From positions 15,325,096 to 15,389,095 of the forward strand of contig CM034100.1 of assembly GCA_019914945.1 (NCBI GenBank): a stretch of DNA of 64,000 nucleotides. Direction: 5' to 3'. The notes under the pieces were generated by a model. That model was not told the origin of the DNA, did no database searches, and worked only from the letters and a program-made list of their open reading frames with translations. Of this stretch, positions 35,585 through 47,900 are shown one piece after another. Numbering within the stretch: position 1 is the first letter of the stretch; each line of letters starts with the position of its first letter. The position numbers and the translations under genes are program-made. The DNA is from Typha latifolia. Its lineage: Eukaryota > Streptophyta > Magnoliopsida > Poales > Typhaceae.

Positions 35585-36713
35585 CTGAGACAGATTAAAA
35601 AAGAGAATTAGAATATATAAAATGGCCAAGTAGAACACACTGAATACAATATTACAGCATTTCTGATGTAAGCATCAACCCCAGGGAGACATTAAAACAG
35701 GCAAATTAAACATCTACCATATAGTTAGAAATCATAAAAATTAAGGTTACCCGACTTAGCTAGCTAGCTGAATGGCACATCAGATAACAGAGGAAAGCCT
35801 TGAGAAAACAATTTGGGGTTTGGTGATGCCACTACCTAACACATCAAAATATAACATATGGCATCATCCAATTATCCAAATCTTAGACAAGTGGAATGGG
35901 CAAGCCACCAAAACATATATGACTCACCATGTTCAAGAATAAAAGAAAACTAAATCAGATAGCAATTAGATATGATGTTTTCCCCTCAAACCTGAAAATA
36001 AATTGGGTAATAGATCAAGCTATTCAGGACAAAAACTCTTCATAGAATTTAACTAAGAGTTGCAGAAGAGATAGAGCTAGCTCCCTGAAATAAAAATTCA
36101 ATTAACAAGGCAAACTAGCATGTCTAACATGAATAATCAGTAATTGACATTTTCTTTTTCAATTTTGTTTTGTACTAAAAGAGAAAATATTAGAAACATT
36201 AGCCATAAGATGACTCCTAGACCTCAATTACATGTCTCAATCATCATCATGGTTGTTGAACAATAAAAAAAATAAAAACATTCAAAATTCCAAATTACAT
36301 CTGCATGCAGGATAGTATAAAATGGAGGAAGAATAAAATTTACCAACTTTGATCCAACCTCAAGATCATTAATATAACCTATGTTTTTCATTACTCTAGG
36401 ATCATATAGATAGTCTAGGGTTTCAATATAACGCTTAGGCTCTACCAAATTAAAAATTAAATGCAAAAAGAGTAAAAGGGATCTAGGGCTCAAATTCATT
36501 TTGAAAAATGAGGTGACTTTGCAAAAGATAGCAGGATATAAGCAACGACATTATTGCAGGAGAATTGAAATAAGCTCTGGATATAAATGGTCGATATATT
36601 AACAAAAAAAAAGAAAAAAGAACAGAGAAGAGGAAGAACGATAATAAAAAATTCCCCCTCTCTGTTTTAGATTACCCTATTTCAAATAAAAAGAAAGAGC
36701 GAAATGGTCCTAC
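35585..36713 (-). other. Probable 5' UTR intron of the uL18 gene
   Basis: On the minus strand a donor 'agataag|gtagga' lies at 36714/36713, and an acceptor with a strong pyrimidine tract 'tttaatctgtctcag|gctt' at 35585/35584. The remaining leader 35584-35512 runs directly into the ATG. The sequence between is AT-rich. A 91-codon open frame inside it (36499-36224) looks fortuitous. Confidence 0.5.
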
Positions 36714-37450
36714 CTTATCTAAGCCGGCGATGCCTTCACCGGGATTGGAAGCGGGACGCCGGAATGCAGCGGTGAGCGTAAGAAAGAGATGGGTTTGAGA
36801 TAAAAATGGCTAGGCTTTGGAATTAGGGGGATGCAAGTGAGGTCTACTATATTTTTGAGTTTGATGCAACAAATCAAACAATTAATTTTGAGTTAGATGC
36901 TGCATCTATTAATACATTACCTAAAAAAGATCCTAACCAAACAACCCCTAAGTGCTTTCGATCAATTCAATTTGTTCAACTCGATTGAATAAATCCAGAG
37001 TCCGATTGGGTTGCTTGTTATATACTCGAAATGAATCAAGGAACGAAAAGAAACAGAGACATGCATGACACATCAAAGCAAAAAAGAAAAAGGAAAAAAG
37101 AGTTCCAAAATACTGACTGTTACCTTGAGGCTTTAAAGTGATACTGGATCCTGTGCGGGAGTGGAAAAGTAGCGGCCAGCGCTGGAGAGGCCGAAGGTGG
37201 TGGGAGGCGGACTAGAGGCAGTGGCCGAGAAGCCCTACGGCTAGGGCATTCAAACGCCGTCGGATGTTTTTTCCTTTTCTTACGGCCAAAAAGACCAGAT
37301 GGCTAGTTTCTACTTTCTAGGACAATAAAATCCTCAAATTATTCTATAATTGCAATTGGTGAGGCTTTTGTCGTTTGGGGACAGTGAAGGGCATAATTGT
37401 AGTTTTATGCAAAATCATGACCCTTTGCGCCTCCGTGCTCACACTCCTAA
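36714..37450. promoter_or_regulatory. Shared promoter region uL18 (minus) / G2484-1 (plus)
   Basis: The two genes diverge from here. On the minus strand two alternative leader donors are visible: 'agataag|gtagga' at 36714 and 'cctcaag|gtaaca' at 37124. The second follows a GC-rich stretch (37140-37260). On the plus strand a GC-rich leader begins about 37440 and ends at the donor 'atccctg|gtacgc' (37777). The gap between opposing leaders is only about 200 bp. Start sites are inferred. Confidence 0.5.
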
Positions 37451-37777
37451 TTTATCCGTTAAGAGTGGAAGCGCTAATGACTCGTGCGAGCGAGCGAGCG
37501 ACGAAAAGTGCCTCACTTCCATCTCTCTCTTTCATCGTTGCTACTCCTTTCGATCTCGCCGGAGAACCGACGCCGACGTCTGCCTCGGAAATCCCGCCGC
37601 CCCGGGGTCTTAGAGCGAGTGGGGTTTTCGCGAGCCAAGTGGCGCACCTCCGATGCGATTTGAGGATCTCGGGAAGTGAGCCTGCGGATCGCCGTGGGAT
37701 TTGGGGGTCCGGGCGATCAACGGCGGAGATTTCATCCACGGATGGAGGGGTGTAGAAGCCTAGGCATCCTATCCCTG

Positions 37778-38910
37778 GTACGCGTTTTCTTTCTCTCTAG
37801 GCATACCACTTGATACCTCCACTAAGTTTTCCTTTCGATTTCTTGGTATCTGCAAGAAGACAAATTAGGATTCTTTATGTGCTCAAATTTCTTGATGTCT
37901 GGTCCTGGTAACTCTTTTTTTTAATCCAGTGTTTCTTGGCGAGAATTTCTTCAGCTAGGTTAGTTTGGAGCTTCTAGAAAGTCAGTGAATGTTATTATTA
38001 AGTTTTATCATTCAAATTAGGGTATTTGATGTGCTCAATCTTGCATGCTGCATTGCTCGTTGTGTTTGGGTTTCTTGGGCTTTTCTTGAATTCACTGTTT
38101 CTTGTTAGTTATTTTTGTTTTCTATCTACATGATTAATGAGAGTCAGTTCAATTAGGTAGATTTTGAGTGTGACAATACTGCAATATTTGAAATCTATGA
38201 CGCTAAATGCGTAAACGAGGCTTCAAATGTTGAGTTCTTTACAGCAGAATGGAGATGTCCCACTTCTGTATTATTTGGTAGTGCATGCATCTTGTGGTGA
38301 TTTCTGCTAGTTTGCATTTTTAGAGGACCTCTAGTAAATTTCAATCTTTTTTCAAGTGAATTTGTTAACATTTGTGGTTCCTGTAAAATTTTCTGCATCA
38401 GTAATGTTGAGATTATTTATGGTAAGCAATCTCATCACAAATCATGAAAGATAAGGAAACATAGGTTGAAATGAGTTTGCAAGATTTTGGAAATAATCTG
38501 CTAGACTAGGGTTACTAATCTGGAAGAGTATTTGTATGGTTATATACTCTCTTTTTACAATTATACCTTTTCGAACCAAGTGATCTTGGGTTTGACAAAT
38601 GGGGGTGAGTCTATGTAGTATGTACATTTTGCCCTCCCAGACCCAGCAATTATGGGAGCCACTAGAATGCCCTTGTCCTTTTTGTTGTAATTTCCATTTA
38701 CATGTGGTTCATTGATGCTTGATGCATCATGTATGCAAACTGTGGATGGAATGAGGAACCAAGCCTTTTGTTATCTTTGGATACATATATTAGTCTTTTC
38801 AGGCTTCTATAATGCTTTTGCTATTTGATGGCTTGGATTGAAGGTTTACTGACTTATGGACTTGTTATGGTTCACTTTACAAATGTATGCCAAACTCGAC
38901 AATTTTGCAG
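37778..38910 (+). other. Leader intron of the G2484-1 gene
   Basis: Runs from the donor 'ccctg|gtacgc' (37777/37778) to the acceptor 'aattttgcag|ggttacatcc' (38910/38911), ten bases before the ATG at 38921. T-rich and AT-rich with no recognisable gene. The leader exon before it (about 37450-37777) is GC-rich. Confidence 0.65.
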
Positions 38911-38920
38911 GGTTACATCC

Positions 38921-41900
38921 ATGGATTATGATGATAATGACATTCAAAACAAAAGTTTCCAACTATCTAGGGAAGACAACAGATTTCCGCAAAGTGTGCT
39001 ACCATTTGCTCTACCAAAATTTGATATTGATGAACACCTCCAGCATCTGAGATCTGACAATCTAGTTGAAACAGAGGTTTTATTTGGTATACAGGGTCCG
39101 GAAAGCAGTTGGATTGAGGACTTCTCACCTGGAAGCAGTGCCATAGAATTCCGATTGGGTGCTGCTGAATCTTGTTCTTTATCTAGGCACAACAATGTCT
39201 GGTCTGAGGCCACGTCATCTGAGTCTGTGGAAATGTTGTTGAAGTCCATCAGAGAAGATGAGATGGCAGGTAACAAGGACACCATCGTGGACGGAAATGC
39301 ATCTGGTTACTTGAATGTGACAGATCGTTGTATGGATCCTTTGCTCAGACCAAATGATTCCAGTGACACACTACTCTGGGCTGTCACGGATCCTACTATA
39401 CCTCTTGATAAATGTCAGAATAATCTTTCTGGATCAAATGAAGTTGAAGTTAGGAGCCAGCCTGTGATAGAGGACAATTTCCAAATTTCCAGCATTGAGA
39501 AAGGTGAGGCAGAATTAGATGTAACCTCTTTAGATGATCAGTCAAACGCTGAAAGCAAGTCTGGTACCAAGAAATGCATAACATGTGAGACCTTCGCTCC
39601 ATCTTCTGATGAAACAACAAAAAGAGGTCTAGCTGTTCAGGTTGTTGAGGTGGTTCAGGGTGAGAATCCTTTGGATAATACTTTAGCCGAGGTTGATGAT
39701 CATGCATGTGTTGCAACTGCAAACATGCCAGTAAGTTCTGATGCTATTATATGCAGGGGTACAAAATATGATCCTTCAACTTTATCAAGTGATAAACTTG
39801 ATTTAGGCTCTGAGAAGTTTCAACCAGTTTCAGAGAAAATACTGGAGGTTCAGGAGATCCAATTGAGTGAGCAACCAGGTGGATTTCAACTGGACAGTTA
39901 TCAAGAAGCACCAACTGTTGATACCTGCCAAGATGATAAGGTGAATGATCATCACTCTAGGGTCTACAAAGCTGAAGATGACCTGTGCAACTTGAAGGAT
40001 TCTTCCTGTTTGGAGCCATCTTTGAATTCTTTGGTGTTGTTAAATGATGCGTGCAACAACTCTTTGTCTTCTAATAATACTGATGGATTGCTGGAAGCTA
40101 CTGCTGATCCAGTCCATACTTCAAACAAAGTCAATGAGAATTGTATTACAGCAAGAACTATTTCCGATCCAGCTGAAACTTTAAGCAAAGACAACAAGAT
40201 TGGTGATAATACTGGGACATTCACTAACGAGGTATCTTCTTTAGTTGTGGAAGGAAATACAAATACTGTAAATGATGCAAAGGAAGGAAACAAAGAAAAT
40301 GGTAGCGAGCTTTTCAATGCAAATGATCGTTCTGAAGATGTTGGTCATTGTCAAACTGAAAATAATTCAAAGAATGATCTGTACCTTAGGAACCCTCTGT
40401 CAATTAGTTACAACAAGTTGCCTGATTCTGGAGAAGAAAGGGAAAATGATTGTTTTACAGAAGAGACTGGAGAAAAGCAAGACACCCAGTGCCAGCTATC
40501 TCCCAAGAAAACTATTGGTATTGCTGACAGTTCAAAAATGACGGTTGATGGACATTCTCTGATTCGCATGAAACATGAAATAGAGAATGGGAAAAAAGAT
40601 GGCAATGCTGTCACATCTGATCCAAAACCAGCTAATATGGAAAAGAATGCTGAAAATAAGGATGCTAAAATTAATCCTGAAAAATCTGATCTTCCAATTG
40701 GTGCTTCAGAAGATGTTGCTCTTGAAAATTGTCCACCTGCATTGCTGGATGAAACAGAAGTGAATATATCATCAACATGTGGTTTAGATAGATTGGCGAA
40801 CAAGCCTAGTGCTGAGTTAGTTCCTCGTGAGATTTCTTCTGGGATGGAGGAAAACACTGCACTATCTGTTAATGGATGTAATGAGATATCACTGGATGAG
40901 AGTTGTACTATTGTGGCGGATATGGAGTGCACTTCCTATGCAGCAGAAAGTACCTGTGCAGTAAAGTCTACCAGAGATACATCAAAAATGAATCAGGATA
41001 AACCAGGTGAATACATTCTCTTCGTTCATCCTTTTCATCCTTTTTATTACTTGTTTTTTCCACATTTGCAAGTGTTGTGAGTGTCATGGATTGAGGTATG
41101 TCCTTTTTGAACAGTTTCTTATCATGCTGCATTCGATGCTAAGAGGCCTTCTATTAGTAGTGTTACTACACTTCACCAGCCGCATCCTGAAGATACCCCT
41201 AGTGTGCCATTGTTTACAGAGCAGCAAGAAGCTACACCATCATCTCCAACTTTATCAAGTTGCAATGAATCCTTTGCTAAGAATGTGGATATCACAACAA
41301 TATCTTCTCCAAGTGGTATAAAGAAGAATTTGGATGTCCAAATATCTGGTCAGGTGCCCACCACTGTTGTTGACATGCCCTCATCAAAGAAATTGGTTCA
41401 GGATGAAGCAGGTAATATGAAATTTAGTTTGGTTAATTCATTGATCTTAGAGAGTCTCCTGAAGGGGCATTATCTAGTTTGGAGGCGCTTGTGGTTTTTT
41501 CAGACTTCGGAGAGGTTCATTTGGTTTTTTATATGCAGAATTAAATGACCATTATTACCTGTAGGTCAATTTATTCTTCTAATAATATGGAAGTGATAGG
41601 TTTAATAAGATCTTGCAATTTTATCTCAGAGTATTTTTTTTCTGGATTCTGAAGTATCTGCTTTCTGATATCAAAATTTATTCTTCATCATAAATTTATA
41701 ACACCCTTTTTGATGCAGTAGAACACTTGCAACTTATTGTATTCAATTTCTTATTTTCTGGGAACTGAACAGTTTATCATCTAAAGAAAAACGTGCTAAG
41801 AATTGAAGGGAAAACTTGTTTTCCACAATGCCGTATACAAAAGGTTTTGTTAATTACTGGGATTTATGTTTCCATGGAGGAAACTTAAAACTCTCTTTTG

Positions 41901-44900
41901 CATAACTCTTCTGTTAGAGACAAAGGTAGCTCTGCATTCCAAGCATGATTTCATTAATAGGCTGATGCCTGTTAAGCTGTACATTTTAGGGAGAATATAT
42001 TTAACGCCCATCTACACAAGGATCATAGATCAGCATTCTACATTTAAGGAGAATATATTTGACACTCGTCTATTTCCTAATATAGAACACAACACACTTG
42101 ATGAATCTGACCAGCAACAATTTGTCAAGTAAGAAATGATGCTGTTGTCGAGTCAAGGCTTTTATTAAGGACATCAGCAATTTGGAAATCAATTGAGACA
42201 TAGGGAAGTGAAATAGTACATCGATCATAAATGTTGGGAATAGAATGACAATTGGCCTCAAATGCACGCTCATGGTAAACAGGATTTGATGTAATTTGAA
42301 TAGCACTCGTGTTATGCATGGAGGAGTAGGATCCAACTGTCTAAAGCAAAGCTCAACAAGAAGACCCATAAGCCAAACTCGGCACATGCAACAGACATAA
42401 CCTAGTAGTCAACTTCAGTGGAAGACTAGGAGACCACATCATGTTTCTTGGCCATCCAAGAATTTATAGCATTGCCTTGAAACATACACCAGCAAGTGCT
42501 AAAGGGGTGAGTATTTGGACAACTTGCCTAATCAGCATCACAATAAGCAGTTAAGTTCAAGGAAGGACCTAATGGAAAGAAGAGATTGCTAGTGGAGGTT
42601 CCTTGAAGATACCGAATGAAATTGAGACACAATTTTCATTTGAAGGTGGTGAAAAGCACCCAAAAATTGACTCACCTGCTGAATGGCAAAAGCAATTTCC
42701 AGATGAGTTAGTCAATTTAATTAAACTCTCAACTAACTTGCGGTAGAGAGTTGGATGGGAAAGAAGCACTCTTTCATCCTTTCGCAACTTAAAATTCACT
42801 TTCACTTTCATAGGCGTATCAATAGACTTAGCATCAATAAGATGTGCTAAAATAATAAGATGAGCAGTATTCACGAAAATCCCTTTTGGAGTTGTATAAA
42901 CTTCCAAACCCAAGAAATAGTGAAGGGATTAATCATGATCGAATTAATCCCCGTAAGAATGATATTATTCATATAAACTAATAAATACACAACACTTGTC
43001 GAAGTCCGATGAATAAATAGATAGGGCTAAAGGGCTTGCAAGGTACTACGAAATTTCACAAACCAAGCACGAGGTGCTTACTTCTGTCTATAAAGATCAT
43101 GTTTCAAGAAATAGATGTAGTCAGGAGAAGGTCTAAAAAAACCAAGATGGTATACACATATAGATCTCCTTTCTAAGATTGTTGTGAAGAAAGGTATTCT
43201 TCACATCTATCTTATGAAGAGGCTAAGATCAAGAGGCAGAAATAACCAAAAGAGTGTGACTCGTTGCCATTTTGGCAATATGAATTTTTAATCCAAAAAA
43301 GATAATAGGAGCAAATGTTTCCTCTTCCATACTTTTGTTTATTGCCAAGAGCAACAAGACGAGCCTTATAATGGTCTAAGGCCCCATTGGAGCGTAGTTT
43401 TGATGAGTACACCTACTTGCTACCAATAGGCTTCACACTTAGAGGGCAAGGCACAATATCCCAAGTCTAATTCTCCTCAAGAACACACAACTCATCATGC
43501 ATAGCCTGCTATCAGCACTCATGCTCTATTGCTTGATTATAACATATAGGAATTATAGTGGGCTAACACAGTAAAAAGGGAAACATGAGGCAATTCAGAA
43601 GAGATGGAAGGAAAACCATACATTGAGATTCAAAGAAAACAACATGATGAGAGACACAAAGACATTGTGAAGATGGATCAAAGCAAAGAAAGCCATTTTG
43701 AGTTATTGAATAATCAAGGAACATCACAGAATATGATTGTAGTCATCAATAAACGTCATAGAATACTTGTATGTCCATGGGACACTACCGGAGCAATACC
43801 CCACATATCACTATGAAAAATGTCAAAACAAGTTTTTCACAGATGATTTGAAGTAGGGAATAGAAGAACTTTACTTTTACCTAATTTATAAGTAGTGCAA
43901 TCAAAAGATACATTAGGAAGAGAATTATGAATTTTATTGCAAAGAGGGGCCATATTTGAACAAATTAGGTAAAACATGAGAATTTGGGTTGCCAAAATGC
44001 TTATGCCACAATCGATTAAGACCCAGTACAAGTAATAGAAAAGAAACATGGCAAGTGGAATGGTACTACATAGTGGAAACAGATTATCCACTCTAGGCCC
44101 CTTCCCGATCATTGTCTCGGACACTCAATCCTGCACAAGGCAACCAGCAAAAGAAAAGGGAACATCACAATTATTTTTAACTAATTGGCCCATTGATAGA
44201 AGATTAGTGGAGGCAGGAGTGAGGTTTCTAACATCAGTAATGGGTAAAGCACTCCTATTGGCAGTATGAATATTAATATGGCCCTTATAATATGTAGACG
44301 AAGAAGTCATACAGTTGGAAGCATCAAAATCAAAGTACCAAGGTTTATGGTTACCTAAGATAGGGGAGGATCATTGCTCATAAGATTAGAAAGAACAACT
44401 TCATATTCAGGCTGCAATTTCATCAAGAATTGATCATGCTTGCTAATCTCATGGATCACTTGAATAATAGCAAGCGATTCAGTTGATACCTTGCCGGTGA
44501 CAATGTCTGAGTATTCAGTACAAAGATTCAGAAAATCAAAATAGTAATCTTGAATGGACAGATTTTCATGTGAGAATCCTACGAGTTCAAATTCCACTTG
44601 AAAACAACTAGCAAAGTTGTTATGATTATAAACCATCTTCAAATGGTCCCACATGCCCTTAGCCATCTTGTAAGGACACAGACTAAGAACAATATGGGGC
44701 TCCACAAAACTCAGAATCCAGGTGACAACTCTTTCATCTTTGATCTCCTATGAGGTCTTGCTAGCCTTGGTACTTTTACACTTGGTGGAATCGATGTTTT
44801 AAAAGCCAACCGCAGGTGGCGAACGGTTATCCTCACCACCTAGCACCAAGACGGAGGGTAGGCGACAAGGCGGGTGAGTTTATATATAATATTAAAATAA

Positions 44901-47900
44901 ATTTATATGATGTATTTTTATTTTTTTAATACTAATATACTATATATAAAATTTGTAATGAATCAGTAAGATAATAACTAATTAGTATTTATTGATAGAA
45001 AAAATTAAAAACAGTAAAAAGTAAAAATAGTAATTGGTTAGTCACTAAATAGTAATTCACATTTTAATTCCTTTAGTTAATTCACATTTCAAATTCCTCT
45101 AATTAGCAGCTTTTTTAAAATTAGCAGCCAATTCCTCCGAGGTTCCAATTATAATGCAAGTCAGTGGAAAAAATCAGTAATCTTAATTAATAGACTAATT
45201 AGAATTTAGTAATTAATTTCTCCTAAATGAGAGCGGGAGAGACTGAGAAGTGGGGAAAAATTTAAAAAGTAAACAATCAATAGTTTGAGACTGAAAAGAA
45301 AAAACTTAGAAGTTCAACAATGTTTGCCGTCGGTGGGAAGAAGTGGGAGAAACTGAGAGAGAGTGAAAGAGAGTGGGAGAGAGAGAGAGAAGAAAGATCA
45401 AAGAGATACCGTTGCTTTTCGCCGCCAATTATCATCAATCGTTCGTCGCCGTCCACAATAACTCGCTGTCGTCGCTCTCTGGTCGTTGCTTGTTGTCGCC
45501 GACCGTAGAAGGGAGAGCCGGAGAAGACGGTCAAAAAAGGGGTTTAGGACTTTAGGGTTTTGATGATTGATCGAGAGAGATCAGCGAGAGAGAGAGAGTG
45601 TTTTTTTGTTTATATATAATGGTTATTGGTTAGTTAGTCGGATTCAATCCATTAACCTGAATTCGCCAGACCACCTTTTAGCACCAGGCGGCCCACAAGA
45701 CTGCCTTCTAGTGCCCAAGCGACTTGCCAATGCGGCAGGCCACCTTCTACCACCGCCACCCCTGATTGCGGGGCTGCCGATGTGCTGCCCCCACATGGCT
45801 GCCGCCATGAGCACTATTCAAAATACTGGGTGGAACCATCAAGGTGATCCCAAAGCTCCTTCCCTTTGACAAGCATTTTGAACTGAAACTCCCAAGTAGA
45901 GTTATTCTTCCCAGTAAATCTAACACAAAAGGAATTGTCCTTGCCAAACATGGTAAGGGATGCAAGGCATAATAAGAAAACACAAATCTGAGAATAATGG
46001 AATGAGAACACAAATTTAAAAGCACTGATTTGAGAGCAAGACAACCACAACAGTAACCCCATGAACGAAGAAGCACCCCAAAGACAAAAAAAATATCCAG
46101 TATAGAAGGAAAAAAAAGAAACCCTCCAAGATTAAGGATTTTGCAAGAACAATCAAAGAGATCAAGAAAGCTCTGATACCATGTTAGCAAACAAGGTAGC
46201 TTTGCATTCCAAGCTTGATTTCGTTGATTGGCTAGCTATAAGAGGTGCCTTAGAGCTATAAGATAAGCATAAAACTATACAAGAAAAGTAGATTAACATA
46301 TCTAGTTGTCTACATTTTAGGAGAATATATTTGACACCCGTCTGTAAGGAAAGTAGATCAGCATATCTACTCTTAAGGAGATTATGTTTGGCACCTGTCT
46401 ATTTCCTAATATAGAACACATCACACTCGATGACATCTTCTTGATTCACATTTATTTCTTCTATTGAGTTGGATTAAGTGGGGGGAGGAAATGCTTTGAT
46501 TGTATGGTACCCTTCCAATTTTGGTGTTGGGATAACTTCTTTTGATTTCTTTTCATAAATGGGAGTGAAAATAGACTTGAAAAGCATAGTAAAAAAAGAC
46601 AATATATCTGGTGGTCCTATTTAGCTTCATGGAATGTCAAATATCTCAGCATTTTCTGTTGGTTTTCTTTTCAGGGTAAGTGGTTAGCCATGAAAAGCAA
46701 TGTCTTTCTTTGGATGATATCAACAACAAAAATAAGTAAATCTTTGGAATATCTGGAAAATCAAGTGCTATTTTTGTCTTTTTTCACTGCTTCCTTTCAT
46801 GCCAGTTTTGTCTTCCCTTCCTCTTGGGATAACTTCTAGAAGTCAACTCCTTGTTGGTGCCTTGTGTGGTCTCCATTGGCCATGTGCATATCATATTAAC
46901 CAATTTCTATGCAATCTATATTCCATGGGTGATACATCTAACTAGTAATGCAATCTATCTTTGATTATTAGTCTTTCTAGTTTCAGTCGTTGTTATAGTT
47001 GTATGGACAAATTTGCTGTATTATCATTTAATATGAATGCACAACATTCAAGACACTTGTAAATTTTATTGCCTCTCGACTAGATCTTAATTTTGCACTA
47101 GAGTGCTCGTGCCTTAGGTAATTACATTTGATAGGAGCAAATTTTGGGATGATTGGATGATTGGACTAGTTTCTTTTATTGCAGGTGTTGCTTTAATTCA
47201 AAATTCAAACACCTCTCTACAATCTACTTTAACCAAGAGCAGCGCAGCGACTCAGTTAGTGGAACCTGAAAGTGGAAATCTGTCCTTGGTGCCAAATTGT
47301 GGTTCGCCTACAATAATCAGTTGCAGCAAAAGTTGTCAGGATGAAATCGACAAGAGAAACAGAGGATTGTCAGATCATACAGGTTCCTCTTTGGATGATC
47401 TTACAAGTTCTAGAACTGATACTGATAAAGACAAGTCCACTGTTCAAGATTCTAAGCAGAGTGCTACATCTGAAGATGATAGAAGCTTCACGTTTGAGGT
47501 TGGATCACAAGCGGATTTGTCTGAAAGAAATGTTAGAAATTTTTGGAAATCTTCTTCCCAAGGAAAATCTTCTGAGATTGCTATGGTACCTGGAGTCTCC
47601 CCCTTCCTCTCTCCCTCTGTGTGTGTGTGTATCCTTTCTCCAATCCCTTACCCTATTAAGTAGGAATCAATTTTATAGTTCTTTTATTGTAATTATTACT
47701 TTATATACCATTAAATGTTAAATAATTGTTTTAGTTTAATCTGTAGGTTTCAAAAGAGAATCCTGAAGGGCATTGCTTGGATCAGGAAGAGACGATTTCT
47801 AGTGGGAACCCTCATAATGTTGAGAGTAAGCAAATATCTGGCTGTGCAACTGAGAAGGTTGGTTCCTTCAAAGAAGCTACTGAAGAAACAATTTCAAAAA

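Larger units (their letters stand above)
41912..46435 (-). mobile_element. Degenerate Ty1-copia LTR retrotransposon, antisense in the G2484-1 intron
   Basis: Bounded by a perfect 5-bp target-site duplication TCTTC (41907-41911 and 46436-46440). LTRs are at 41912 to about 42106 and 46182-46435. A primer-binding site 'tggtatcagagc' sits next to the right LTR on the minus strand (46181-46170). Domains on the minus strand in order: gag start (about 46000-45822: FTGKNNSTWEFQFKMLVKG, then KELWDHLDGST), gag continued (about 44780-44355: EPHIVLSLCPYKMAKGMW), pre-integrase (about 43920-43840: CTTYKLGKSKVLLFPTSNH), RT (about 43412-43040: HYKARLVALGN) and RNase H end (42319-42125). Most of the integrase is missing. 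Stops are frequent and the RT active site YVDD reads YMNN (42975-42964). A hAT-like insertion splits gag. Confidence 0.94.
41412..47184 (+). other. 5.8-kb transposon-bearing intron of the G2484-1 gene
   Basis: Donor 'gatgaagcag|gtaata' at 41411/41412 and acceptor 'tttattgcag|gtgttg' at 47184/47185 keep the frame (phase 1 on both sides). It contains a complete but degenerate Ty1-copia insertion in the opposite orientation (41912-46435) and otherwise AT-rich sequence. Confidence 0.85.

Noticed and set aside
36224..36499. 91-codon minus-strand frame between uL18 exons
   Set aside because: It falls within the probable leader intron and does not join to the uL18 coding exons. Composition is that of AT-rich non-coding DNA.
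37375..37755. 126-codon open frame in the G2484-1 leader
   Set aside because: It lies in the GC-rich leader and ends before the leader intron. The family protein starts at 38921 and no resemblance supports it as a gene; at most an upstream open frame.
45277..45555. Overlapping open frames on both strands at 45.3-45.55 kb
   Set aside because: Low-complexity GA-rich sequence inside the nested transposon; Ser/Leu or Arg/Glu repeats only.
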